A stretch of DNA of 10,204 nt from Candidatus Bathyarchaeota archaeon (GCA_014859805.1 JACUTN010000028.1:1-10204), one strand, 5' to 3'; counted from the stretch's first letter, positions 1 to 6,645 are shown. A program made the numbers and translations. The notes: generated by a model from the letters alone, not told the origin.

Positions 1-1222
1 TCTTGAGCCATCGCAGGATTTCGCTTCTCTCTAGCCATCTTGCAAGTGGAAGCCTTAGCCTCTTTCCCATTTCATCCAATGCCTCTTCAAGTGTATTAAA
101 CATAACAGGTTGTCTCCTCAGTGCTTCTCGGCAGATCTCTCTGAAACGCCAGACCCCTAAAGGTATCCATTCTGGATACACCTCCATGAGAACTAAGGCT
201 CCTGCCTGACGTCTCATCTGCTTTAGATATTCAAGGATTGGTAAACGTGCCGCATAGTATGCTCCAGCCAGATCAGACGCATATGATCGTCGTCCGTGAA
301 CATGTTCATAATTGACTGCTGGAACCGGGTTAGCTGAGGTAAGCCAAGCTTCTTGAGCCTCGAATATCCATGAAGAAGGAAAGAGAAGAATCTGAATGTT
401 GTTCGCTAAGGCTTTATGTCCGAAGATCATGAACTCGTTAATCCATGGATAGTTCAAGATTTCCTTGTGTATTGCTCTTCCAAGAATGTCATCTATAGCG
501 GTTACACTCCACTCTGTAGGGACAAGCCTTCTCTGTCTCTTAGCTCCTAACAGGCCTATGGAGAACATTCTTGTTATCTGCCTTTGATTAACCTTAGAGC
601 TGTAAAGCCTCAAAATGCCTTTCTCAGCCTTCAAATCAGTGTCTGAAACAACATAATCCACAGACTTTGGAACATTAGGATTTTCAGCTAAAACAGCGCG
701 TTTAATAGAGGCAGACGGACCTGACGGAGGTTCCCTAGGAGAAAAGACTACAGACAGCTTAGGTTTCTTATTAAACCACATCTCAGTGTCCGTTGGCTTG
801 GACGCCATAACAATCTCCTGAAAAGTTGACAAAATCCTACTTGGGTTTCCCGCAGATCTAACATCCGTAAACCGTTTCCCCCTAACCAGAGAAAACCTGT
901 AACGCAAAATCTCACTAAACGATTTGTCCACCCAGAGCTCAGGCAAATCCATAACCGAAGTGTCCTCCACTAACACTGGCGGAACCAGAGGACCCGCTAA
1001 AACCTTTGGGTAATTCCATGAACCAACAAAAACTGCTGGAGGTGAAGAGCCGAAAACCTTCTCTTTGGAAAGGTTTTTCTCAAGTTTCATCAAGGCTTCA
1101 GCCTTCGCCAGAATTGGACAGATAGATTTTCCACAGAGCCTTCTATGTCCTTGACAGACAGAGCACAAGCTTCTTCTCTGCTCGTTTGTTGTGACTCTGA
1201 ACAGTCTGGCTTGGACAGGCAT
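1..1222 (-). CDS. nreA: NreA-family archaeal DNA repair protein, 3' end missing
   Basis: The minus strand is open from an ATG at 1222 to the window edge (407 codons, no stop). In haloarchaea NreA acts with UvrABC and the sliding clamp PCNA in repair of DNA damage. Seen here: an N-terminal four-cysteine motif (C20, C23, C30, C35, the last in CGKSICPI), then the family blocks FGSSPPAVFVG (about residues 59-69) and GPLVPP, and farther on FSPREPPSGPSA, VNYEHVHGRRSYASDLAGAYYA and EVYPEWIPLGVWRFRE, together covering the Nre N- and C-terminal domains. The family often ends in a PCNA-binding QxxLxxFF-type motif; that lies just past the edge and cannot be checked. The start is supported by purine-rich AAGGAG and GAGG upstream of the ATG. 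No partner gene is visible in the window. Identification is from remembered family motifs and is strong. Confidence 0.9.
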   Translation of the reverse strand, partial: MPVQARLFRVTTNEQRRSLCSVCQGHRRLCGKSICPILAKAEALMKLEKNLSKEKVFGSSPPAVFVGSWNYPKVLAGPLVPPVLVEDTSVMDLPELWVDKSFSEILRYRFSLVRGKRFTDVRSAGNPSRILSTFQEIVMASKPTDTEMWFNKKPKLSVVFSPREPPSGPSASIKRAVLAENPNVPKSVDYVVSDTDLKAEKGILRLYSSKVNQRQITRMFSIGLLGAKRQRRLVPTEWSVTAIDDILGRAIHKEILNYPWINEFMIFGHKALANNIQILLFPSSWIFEAQEAWLTSANPVPAVNYEHVHGRRSYASDLAGAYYAARLPILEYLKQMRRQAGALVLMEVYPEWIPLGVWRFREICREALRRQPVMFNTLEEALDEMGKRLRLPLARWLERSEILRWLK

Positions 1223-1294
1223 GGTTTGTTTCCTCTATTCTCCTTAATCAAGTGTCATCTAAAAGTTTGCTCCCTAAAGCACACAGCTAAAATA

Positions 1295-1319
1295 GCGCCG
1301 GGGGGTTAGGTTCACATAT
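1295..1319 (-). other. possible tRNA-Ser 3'-end remnant (degenerate)
   Basis: Read on the minus strand this ends ...AACCCCCCGGCGC, close to the T-arm/acceptor 3' side of the tRNA-Ser in this window (CCCCTTCCCGGCGC), and CCCCGGC would pair perfectly with a GCCGGGG acceptor. The T-loop part is degraded and no 5' half is nearby. The match is short and could be chance; it is listed because the same kind of sequence recurs at 2791. Confidence 0.2.
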
Positions 1320-1349
1320 ACGTTTATATTCCACGTTTTTTGGCGCGGG

Positions 1350-1380
1350 GACTTAGGTTTAAGTCTCGGTTTAATTCTCG
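1350..1380 (+). repeat. 12-nt tandem duplication with overlapping hairpin
   Basis: gtttaagtctcg (1357-1368) is followed immediately by gtttaattctcg (1369-1380), 11 of 12 bases identical. The first unit overlaps a 6-bp perfect hairpin GACTTA-GGTT-TAAGTC (1350-1365). Function unknown; the hairpin could belong to a structured RNA or simply reflect local duplication. Confidence 0.4.
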
Positions 1381-1447
1381 GCAAATTTTATAAACAATAT
1401 GGAGAGAGACTTCTGGTATGTTTGAAGTCGCAACTGGATAAGGGGGG

Positions 1448-1469
1448 AGTTCAAATCCCCGGGCTACCG
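1448..1469 (+). other. tRNA 3'-end-like fragment (degenerate T-arm and acceptor)
   Basis: The plus strand reads AGTTCAAATCCCCGGGCTACCG, which looks like a T-loop (TTCAAAT), part of a T-stem and an acceptor 3' strand CCGGGCT-A followed by CCG. The T-stem is about three bases too short, and no AGCCCGG 5' half exists upstream, so it cannot be a working tRNA. A better-formed relative sits at 2853-2877. Probably a relic of a tRNA 3' end. Confidence 0.3.
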
Positions 1470-1750
1470 CCGTTTTGAAATCTAACGCTGGTTTGATATC
1501 GTCTGCAGTTGGACAACTTGATTTAGGTTTATTTGCTGGGTCAGAGCTTGAATGATGTTTAGAACCTGCTGTGTCAGCGGGCTTGGGACGGCCCTGTTGA
1601 TGGTTGAGGGTCCGCCATGCTCGATAAGGATGTCCTATGAGGATGCTTGTGAGATATTCGTTTAAGCCCATGTTAGCTGATAGTGCTTTCGTTCGTAGTA
1701 GATTTAACTAGTACATATTCATTGATTCATACGCCAAAATTCCGGCGAAG

Positions 1751-1788
1751 CTTTTTAACTACTGTAAGAGAGGCAAAAACTTTTAGTA
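1751..1788 (+). promoter_or_regulatory. TATA-like boxes for the EVE gene
   Basis: Two archaeal TATA-like sequences occur, ctttttaa (1751-1758) and acttttagta (1779-1788). The second lies about 25 nt before the ATG at 1808, which would give a leaderless transcript; the first would give a leader of about 30 nt. No strong Shine-Dalgarno is present (only agaaagag), which favours the leaderless reading. Confidence 0.4.
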
Positions 1789-1807
1789 TTCAGTAGAAAG
1801 AGTCATT

Positions 1808-2389
1808 ATGGGACAAATGTTAGATGCAGAGTTTGAATGCCGGAAATGCGGAAAGGTGGTTTCGTTCGAGCAATATAAATTAGATCGATTCTGTCCATAC
1901 TGTGGTACATTACTACGCCCGCGCCGCCAACCGAAGTATTGGGTGTTTCAATTCAATCCTGCAATATATGAATGGTTTGATTGGATAAAAGAAAATAGAG
2001 AAACCGAACAATGGTTAACAAGCCAGCATGCCAGAGACATTCGTGAGGGAGATAAGGTAGCCATCTGGGCTTCTGGAGATAAGGCGGGAGTCTACGCTAT
2101 AGGCGAACTCATTGAAAATCCAAGGAAAAGACCGATCAACCCAGAACAAGAGAAATACTGGACAAAAAAAGCAGATGTCTATAAATTCCGAGAGAAAAAT
2201 AGCGTCATAATAAAATACCTGAAAGTAATCATCGATAGACCTCTTCTTGAAGATAAGTGTAGCAGAGATCCTGTACTCTCAACTATGGAAATTCTAAAAC
2301 AATCTCAAGGTACAAACTTCCCGCTCACAAAAGAGCAGTGGAACAGAATTTTGGAACTGATGGATGAAAAACACCAAATTAATGAATAG
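1808..2389 (+). CDS. zinc-ribbon plus EVE (PUA-like) domain protein
   Basis: This 193-aa protein begins with a zinc ribbon (C11, C14, C29, C32, in CRKCG and CPYCG) and continues into an EVE-type PUA-like domain from about residue 43. Recognisable EVE blocks are YWVFQFNP (44-51), a helix with WLTSQHARDIREGDKVAIWAS (69-89) and the GVYAIGEL strand (94-101) followed by a longer strand/helix part. EVE domains bind modified bases or RNA and often sit in restriction-type or modified-DNA reader proteins; a stand-alone copy is more likely a reader or RNA-binding protein than an enzyme. Start at 1808; an in-frame ATG at 1817 is an alternative. No methylase or nuclease gene is adjacent, so its target cannot be inferred. 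It is flanked on both sides by tRNA-like debris. Confidence 0.8.
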   Translation: MGQMLDAEFECRKCGKVVSFEQYKLDRFCPYCGTLLRPRRQPKYWVFQFNPAIYEWFDWIKENRETEQWLTSQHARDIREGDKVAIWASGDKAGVYAIGELIENPRKRPINPEQEKYWTKKADVYKFREKNSVIIKYLKVIIDRPLLEDKCSRDPVLSTMEILKQSQGTNFPLTKEQWNRILELMDEKHQINE

Positions 2390-2456
2390 CCCACAAAAGG
2401 TATTTACATGGGCATCAGCATGAAAGGTCTTTTTTGAAAAATCAACCCTTAATAAG

Positions 2457-2530
2457 TGAGCCGGACCGGACTTGAACCGGCGACCTTCTACACGTCAAGC
2501 AGATGTCCTACCATGCTAGACGACCGGCCC
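2457..2530 (-). tRNA. tRNA-Val (GAC)
   Basis: A complete cloverleaf of 74 nt without intron. Acceptor GGGCCGG (2530-2524) pairs with CCGGCTC, with one G-U; the D-stem is GTCT/GGAC, the anticodon stem TCTGC/GTAGA, the anticodon loop TTGACGT with anticodon GAC, the T-stem GCCGG/CCGGT and the T-loop TTCAAGT. The discriminator is A73 and CCA is not encoded. A T-run (minus strand, about 2443-2437) lies shortly downstream and may end transcription. No clear TATA box sits just upstream, because that sequence belongs to the broken zinc-ribbon gene, so the tRNA may share its transcript. Confidence 0.95.
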
Positions 2531-2715
2531 GTTTTCGGCTTCCATGTCTTCTAGTTCCATTCCTGATTTCCAGAGGTCGGCGCACGTGGAATAGTCCAGT
2601 GATTTCGCGTTCTTCACAGAAGAGAAGCTCTATACATGTCGCAGTACAAGTCGTAGTCTTTCAAGATTTCTTTTCCGCAATCTACACACTTAATCATTTC
2701 ATATTCACGTTTCAT
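2516..2715 (-). pseudogene. small zinc-ribbon gene disrupted by frameshifts
   Basis: Reading the minus strand from ATG 2715 gives MKREYEMIKCVDCGKEILKD and on to YDLYCDM, then a TGA at about residue 35. The other frames continue a sensible protein: LLFCEE in one frame, then KSLDYSTCADLWKSGMELED and MEAENGPV in a third, ending at TAG 2518-2516 inside tRNA-Val. Joined, the pieces form a CxxC...CEE(C)-type zinc-ribbon protein of about 66 aa, which suggests two single-base indels. It overlaps the first 15 nt of the tRNA. It is either a decayed gene, sequencing/assembly error, or a gene that needs recoding. I do not recognise the family; the assignment rests on the cysteine pattern and the protein-like composition of each frame. 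Confidence 0.4.
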
Positions 2716-2790
2716 AACTGTTTCTTATTCCGTTAAATTATGTCTCCTTGCGCGTTCCACCAAGGATTTAGACGTAATTTGGAGAGTTTG

Positions 2791-2808
2791 GCGCCGGGAA
2801 GGGGATTT
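2791..2808 (-). repeat. 18-nt copy of tRNA-Ser 3' end (possible distal att site)
   Basis: gcgccgggaaggggattt is identical to 8314-8331, the T-loop to discriminator (+1 nt) part of the intact tRNA-Ser, and in the same orientation. The identity stops exactly at both sides (g versus a on the left, c versus g on the right). Integrases that target tRNA genes leave such a duplicated 3' fragment at the far end of the element. Other serine tRNAs may share these bases, so another tRNA-Ser could be the source. Confidence 0.55.
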
Positions 2809-2852
2809 CAGCACCAATTTACTAGTAAAAAGATGCGCTATTTATGCGTGGC

Positions 2853-2877
2853 GAGAGTTCGAATCTCTACCGGGCTA
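2853..2877 (+). other. tRNA 3'-end-like fragment (T-arm and acceptor strand)
   Basis: GAGAG-TTCGAAT-CTCTA forms a T-arm with four of five pairs, followed with exact tRNA spacing by CCGGGCT and A73. The required 5' acceptor AGCCCGG is not present upstream, and no D-arm or anticodon arm with U33 can be built, so this is an orphan 3' end, perhaps of a tRNA-Gln-like gene. It lies 44 nt from the tRNA-Ser fragment, on the opposite strand. Confidence 0.4.
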
Positions 2878-3139
2878 CTACCTAAGACTGTCAAAATAGT
2901 CGCAAATCCAGCGTTTTTTCGCTATCTAACCGGAATGACCTAATACCAAATTGCGGTTTAGCAACGCCTATATAAGACTTAAATATCGCCTACAAGTTGC
3001 TCAAAACTTGCCTAAATTTTGTGGACGGGATAGGTTTAAATTATCGTTTAAATTTTTCGCTTCAAGATGATGTATGCGCTTCTACGGGTGGGGTTTCAGC
3101 CTCACTGTGCTCTGATTATAAACTGTTCTAAAGCGTAAG

Positions 3140-3180
3140 TTTATATTCAGTATTGAAAATAAATACTTTGGAGGAAGGAG
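3140..3180 (+). promoter_or_regulatory. TATA box and strong ribosome-binding site of the peptidase gene
   Basis: A TATA-like tttatatt (3140-3147) is followed about 25 nt later by ggaggaaggag (3170-3180), a strong Shine-Dalgarno, and then by TTG at 3185. This decides the TTG start and implies a leader of only 15-20 nt. Confidence 0.6.
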
Positions 3181-3184
3181 CACG

Positions 3185-3934
3185 TTGTTAAAAGAACAAT
3201 TCTTGGTTAAAGTTTCCAGACTGCTTGCTTTAGCTGCCGTTTGTTTGCTGCTGGTGTTTCCACCGAGCTTAATGGGCATCTCGCAAATTCACATGCATGG
3301 GTTCGACGTGGTCGAAGGCATTATAGTTGCAGAGGAGCACTATATTGATGTTCCGTTTTATTTTCAGGTGAAAACCTATTATTGTGGTCCGGCTGCGCTT
3401 CAAATGATTTTTGATTTTTATGGTGAAAATGTTTCGCAGTTTGAGATAGCTGATGTTGCTCGAACAGTACCATACGTGACTTATACCGACGAGTTGAGGA
3501 GAGCCGCGCATTTCAGCAATATAAGCACTTCAATGGGCGACGAGATGCCTGAGAACATAACGGGATACACAGCTCGAAAACTTGGTTACGCAGCCTTTGA
3601 AATGGGTGGTATGACATTGGATGATTTAAAGTCTCTGATAAAACAGGATTTCCCAATAATTTTACTGATGAGGTGGATTCCAGGGGAAGGGTACGGTCAC
3701 TACAGAGTTGCTGTGGGTTATAACGAAACTCACGTTTTTCTGCACGATCCTTGGAATAACATCGAGTGGGGGGGAGAATACGGCGGTCCAAACCTCGCTA
3801 TGAACTACACTTTCTTTGATGAAATGTGGATTATTCAGGTCACTGGGGTCTGCTCGTTTCTCCGTGGAAGATACCCCTCATCATGTCAAGAACTGTCTAC
3901 GTTGGTCAACTTTTCCCAGTTTCACCAAACATAA
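3185..3934 (+). CDS. secreted C39-like cysteine peptidase domain (N-terminal part of a split gene)
   Basis: The protein starts with a hydrophobic signal/membrane segment (residues about 13-30) and then has a papain-like C39-type fold. Gln61 (oxyanion hole) and nucleophile Cys67 lie in the block from Phe60 to Met74 around YYCGPAAL; His172 is in GHYRVAVGY and Asp188 in HDPW. C39-like domains cleave double-glycine leaders in transporters, but many secreted archaeal relatives have unknown substrates; this one has a signal peptide and no ABC transporter next to it, so extracellular action is likelier. The reading frame makes sense up to Trp215 (3827-3829); the remaining 34 residues look like out-of-frame sequence. 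The natural continuation DYSGHWGLLVSPW lies in the -1 frame of the next entry, so the two are best read as one gene of about 862 aa with a one-base deletion, sequencing error or recoding site. Confidence 0.8.
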   Translation: MLKEQFLVKVSRLLALAAVCLLLVFPPSLMGISQIHMHGFDVVEGIIVAEEHYIDVPFYFQVKTYYCGPAALQMIFDFYGENVSQFEIADVARTVPYVTYTDELRRAAHFSNISTSMGDEMPENITGYTARKLGYAAFEMGGMTLDDLKSLIKQDFPIILLMRWIPGEGYGHYRVAVGYNETHVFLHDPWNNIEWGGEYGGPNLAMNYTFFDEMWIIQVTGVCSFLRGRYPSSCQELSTLVNFSQFHQT

Positions 3935-5772
3935 CATACATTTGTCCGAGTCCTTTCTCTTCTTACGACTATCCAGCGTCATCATGCAACGCAACCATAA
4001 CCCTACCAGAAGGTCTAACCTTAGCCGAAGGCGAAAACGCAACAAAAAATATTGGAAGCCTCCAAGCAGGAGGTACTGCTCAAGTATTTTGGATAGTGGA
4101 AGCTGAGCGCCCTGGAAATTACTGTATCACTATTGACGCAAAGGGGGAAATTAATGGCTTCGTCGGAGAAAAACCTGATGTTGGACAAAGCTATAATTAT
4201 CAAGACAGAATCGGAGGCTATGCACGAGTTCTTGTCACTGCAAAAGCTGCTTCACAAATTTATATAAGGGGAATCGCCCCAACACAGGGGCCTCCAGGGT
4301 CAGATGTGCGACTTTTTGGCGGTGGTGCTACTCCTAAGGGATCAGTATTGGCATGGTTTATCAAACCGACCGACAAATCTAATCTTTCTATTGGAATACT
4401 GGTTGGGCGGACTATTGCGGATGATGCGGGCGATTGGGAGATAATCTTCACGGTTCCCTCAGTGTCCCCTGGAAACTACACCATATTGGCCGAGGACAAT
4501 GAAACCAAGGTTAATGATACAATAGAATTCGGGGTTCTGGCGGTTGGGTATCAGATAAGGATAAGCTACATTTCAACTTCTTCAGGGCCTCCGGGCACAA
4601 TGGTTTACCTTAGCGGTGACGGGGCGAGTTCTTGTGGTGAAGTTAGGGTTTACTTTGACGGGATGAGCGTCACTAACGCTACAGCTAAAGAAGGGGGCTG
4701 GTGGAGCACCTCTTTTCAAGTTCCGGATGTTGAGCTTGGAAACTACACGATTACGGCGTTAGATGTGGTGTCAAACAGTATGGACACGGCTATGTTCACT
4801 GTAGCGCCCGCGCGAAATGTGGGCGTTAAGGTGGGAGACTGGGCAAAGTACGATGTAACATTGAATTATTCAACTAATGACCCTAGCCCGCCTATATCGC
4901 CCCCTCCAACCGAGGTCGTTGACATTGAATATTTTCTGCTAACCGTTGTTTCAGTTACAGGCACGAATGTTACTTTTGAGACTACGATTCACCTCAGGAA
5001 TGGAACAGAAGTGTCTAGCGTTTCATGGCTGGATGTTTCTTCCGGCCAGACTTATTATGGTATGACGATGCCGACGGGTCCACTTATTGCAGCGAACCTT
5101 ACAGCGGGCGACAAGGTGTACTTAAACCCCTATTCGCCAACAATAAACTCTACTTTCATGGGTGTTTATGCAGAGTTAGAGAGGGAAGTAAACTGTCTTA
5201 TGCAAATGGTGAATACCAGTGGCCCTCGTGGCTACTGGATGGTCGGAGAAATGAAGATTTGTTGGGACAGGGCAAGCGGAATACTTGACGAACAGAGTAT
5301 GGACATGTGGTACATTGAAATTGCTGAAGGCTACAGAACTCACATGTTGCTTCGAATGGTGATTACAGAAACTAATATTTGGACTCGACCGACTGGCGTA
5401 AGCGTCAACGTTAATGTTTACCCAAAACTTTTGAATCTAGGAAGTAAAGGTAAATGGGTAATTTGTCGTGTAGAGCTTCCAAGAGGTTTTAGGGCGAAGG
5501 ATGTTGACGTTTCAACATTGATGTTGAATGGTACTGTTTTAGGAGAAGTTGCACACGGAGCGAGGGGAGCCCGTTATTTGATAGTTAAATTTGACAGGGA
5601 GGCAGTGATAGATCTAATTATGAGCACCACCGGGTCTATAAACAAGTTTGGAACGGTATCGTTGACTGTAACTGGTAAGTTTAAAGATGATACATCATTC
5701 ACGGGAACCGTAATTCTCAGAATTGTTATGCCTACAACTAAAAATATTGGAAGACATGTATTACCAATCTAA
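3826..5772 (+). CDS. secreted multidomain beta-sandwich protein (C-terminal part of the split peptidase gene)
   Basis: The frame opens at GTG 3826 with no ribosome-binding site, so the listed start is probably artificial. Its first residues (DYSGHWGLLVSPW) complete the C39-like fold of the preceding frame. Approximate layout in this frame: CARDB-like beta domain 30-145; two similar IPT/TIG-like repeats, 145-238 (with APTQGPPGSDVRLFG) and 245-330 (with STSSGPPGTMVYLSG); a domain beginning VKVGDWAKYDV at 334, common in archaeal secreted proteins, to about 520; and a last domain of about 526-640 with YPKLLNLGSKGKW and VKFDREAVIDL, a type often seen in bacterial and archaeal surface proteins. Many NxS/T sequons fit an exported glycoprotein. 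No C-terminal membrane anchor or sorting signal is visible. Likely role: cell-surface or secreted peptidase/adhesin. Domain names are by resemblance. Confidence 0.75.
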   Translation: MDYSGHWGLLVSPWKIPLIMSRTVYVGQLFPVSPNITYICPSPFSSYDYPASSCNATITLPEGLTLAEGENATKNIGSLQAGGTAQVFWIVEAERPGNYCITIDAKGEINGFVGEKPDVGQSYNYQDRIGGYARVLVTAKAASQIYIRGIAPTQGPPGSDVRLFGGGATPKGSVLAWFIKPTDKSNLSIGILVGRTIADDAGDWEIIFTVPSVSPGNYTILAEDNETKVNDTIEFGVLAVGYQIRISYISTSSGPPGTMVYLSGDGASSCGEVRVYFDGMSVTNATAKEGGWWSTSFQVPDVELGNYTITALDVVSNSMDTAMFTVAPARNVGVKVGDWAKYDVTLNYSTNDPSPPISPPPTEVVDIEYFLLTVVSVTGTNVTFETTIHLRNGTEVSSVSWLDVSSGQTYYGMTMPTGPLIAANLTAGDKVYLNPYSPTINSTFMGVYAELEREVNCLMQMVNTSGPRGYWMVGEMKICWDRASGILDEQSMDMWYIEIAEGYRTHMLLRMVITETNIWTRPTGVSVNVNVYPKLLNLGSKGKWVICRVELPRGFRAKDVDVSTLMLNGTVLGEVAHGARGARYLIVKFDREAVIDLIMSTTGSINKFGTVSLTVTGKFKDDTSFTGTVILRIVMPTTKNIGRHVLPI

Positions 5773-5775
5773 ACC

Positions 5776-5786
5776 CCTTTTTTCTA
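5776..5786 (+). terminator. T-run after the peptidase gene
   Basis: A run of six T (ccccttttttct) follows the stop codon by a few bases. Archaeal transcription can end at such runs without a hairpin. It lies before the next gene at 5803, suggesting that gene may be partly or wholly uncoupled. Confidence 0.35.
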
Positions 5787-5802
5787 TTTAGGAAGCTTCT
5801 GT

Positions 5803-6138
5803 ATGCGGAAAGACACGAGTTTACGTCCTCAAACGTTGATTAAGGCTCTTCAAAATCTAGGCTACCACAGGGTGTGTGACCCGTTGTTCTCATCTTCAGA
5901 GTGGAAACGTCGAAATTTCCACGTCGTAATCCTTGACCCTTGCGAAGACAAAGTGACAATTAACCTGCATGTGGATGTCCAAGACATAGGCTTTTCTCAT
6001 CATAGCAGACAAAATGGAAAAGACATAACGAAAGAATTTCAACGGATAAAACAAGAATACAGAAGGCTACATGGAATTAGGCATAAGCCCCACGGATATA
6101 GCGTTTTAAGTGACGTTGATGGCGCGCAAAAGGCATAG
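5803..6138 (+). CDS. uncharacterised 111-aa protein
   Basis: I do not recognise this protein. It starts at ATG 5803 behind a modest taggaag ribosome-binding site and lies 30 nt after the peptidase gene. The sequence is basic and looks coding: an N-terminal helix (LRPQTLIKALQNLGYH), a strand pair around NFHVVILDP and KVTINLHVDV, then a His-rich turn (GFSHHSRQNGKD) and a long charged helix (FQRIKQEYRRLHG). The pattern of two strands, a histidine/aspartate-rich loop and a helix could bind metal or nucleic acid, but no family motif supports a function. It is convergent with the CBS gene, only 5 nt from its stop. No signal peptide or membrane segment. Confidence 0.6.
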   Translation: MRKDTSLRPQTLIKALQNLGYHRVCDPLFSSSEWKRRNFHVVILDPCEDKVTINLHVDVQDIGFSHHSRQNGKDITKEFQRIKQEYRRLHGIRHKPHGYSVLSDVDGAQKA

Positions 6139-6143
6139 TCTTG

Positions 6144-6566
6144 CTAGATCCTATGCATGTTTGACAGCTTTTCAATCAGTTCTATGGTTTTTTTATCAAC
6201 GCTTGTAGCACGAGCTATGTCGGTCAAGGTAACTAGACCTACTAATCGGTTTCCCTCTACTATAGGTAGTTTCTTCACCTTATTTTCAAGCATAAGTCTC
6301 GTAGCTTCGACAAGTTCCATGTCTGGCTTTCCAACCATGACCTGTCTTGTCATTATTTCTGCAACCTTAATTTCCTTCGGATTCTTGCACTTTTCTAAAA
6401 CTCTTTCAAGCAGATCCCTTTCAGTTAAAATCCCAACAATCTCGCCGTTGTACACAACCAGTAAACAACCTATTCTATTCTTATTCATAAGTTTTACAGC
6501 GTCGTAGGCTGATGCATCTGTTTGGAGGGTAATGACGTTTTTAACCATCAATTTCCCGATTGTCAT
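6144..6566 (-). CDS. two-CBS-domain protein
   Basis: This 140-aa protein is a tandem CBS (Bateman) module and nothing else. CBS1 covers about residues 5-58, ending GEIVGILTERDLLERV; CBS2 covers about 68-122, ending NRLVGLVTLTDIARA. The conserved GI(L/V)T-x-x-D motifs that contact adenosine ligands are both present, and the MTRQVMVGKPDMELVEA stretch is the usual start of the second domain. Such stand-alone proteins sense AMP, ATP, SAM or similar ligands and regulate partner proteins; the partner is not evident here. Start at ATG 6566; no clear Shine-Dalgarno. A 16-residue helical tail (KKTIELIEKLSNMHRI) may mediate dimerisation or partner binding. Confidence 0.9.
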   Translation of the reverse strand: MTIGKLMVKNVITLQTDASAYDAVKLMNKNRIGCLLVVYNGEIVGILTERDLLERVLEKCKNPKEIKVAEIMTRQVMVGKPDMELVEATRLMLENKVKKLPIVEGNRLVGLVTLTDIARATSVDKKTIELIEKLSNMHRI

Positions 6567-6645
6567 ACTAATCCGATTTTAACGAATCTAGAGGTCATAG
6601 AAAAACATTATGAATTTCAAATATTGGTCCTGCCTCAAGGCGTGA

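Larger units (their letters stand above)
1223..1807. other. 585-nt stretch without a convincing gene
   Basis: This gap separates the divergently oriented nreA and zinc-ribbon/EVE genes. It holds the nreA leader, a sequence resembling a tRNA-Ser 3' end (1295-1319, minus), a 12-nt tandem repeat next to a hairpin (1350-1380), a plus-strand tRNA-3'-end-like piece (1448-1469), and A+T-rich promoter sequence for the EVE gene (1750-1790). A 115-codon minus-strand reading frame (1324-1671) crosses it but has no ribosome-binding site, no recognisable domain and an Arg/Pro/Ser-rich composition, so I do not call it a gene. Confidence 0.5.
2716..3139. other. noncoding stretch with tRNA-like debris
   Basis: Apart from the two tRNA-derived pieces listed separately (2791-2808 and 2853-2877), I see no gene here. 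The plus-strand reading frames that cross it have no ribosome-binding site or recognisable sequence. 2880-3139 is A+T-rich and leads into the promoter of the peptidase gene. Confidence 0.5.

Noticed and set aside
1324..1671. 115-codon minus-strand reading frame beginning MGLNEYLTS
   Set aside because: No ribosome-binding site or TATA box at its start, low-complexity Pro/Ser/Lys composition, no domain, and it runs through the tRNA-3'-end-like sequence.
2791..2877. Complete 87-nt tRNA on the plus strand
   Set aside because: Length suits a tRNA but only four acceptor pairs form, there is no D-arm, and the candidate anticodon loop lacks U33.
2503..2943. Two plus-strand reading frames of 67-77 codons
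   Set aside because: They lie over tRNA-Val, the broken zinc-ribbon gene and the tRNA fragments, and have no start signals.
3065..3116. C/D box small RNA (atgatgt ... ctga)
   Set aside because: The C box has a mismatch, there are no D' or C' boxes, and the flanks do not pair.
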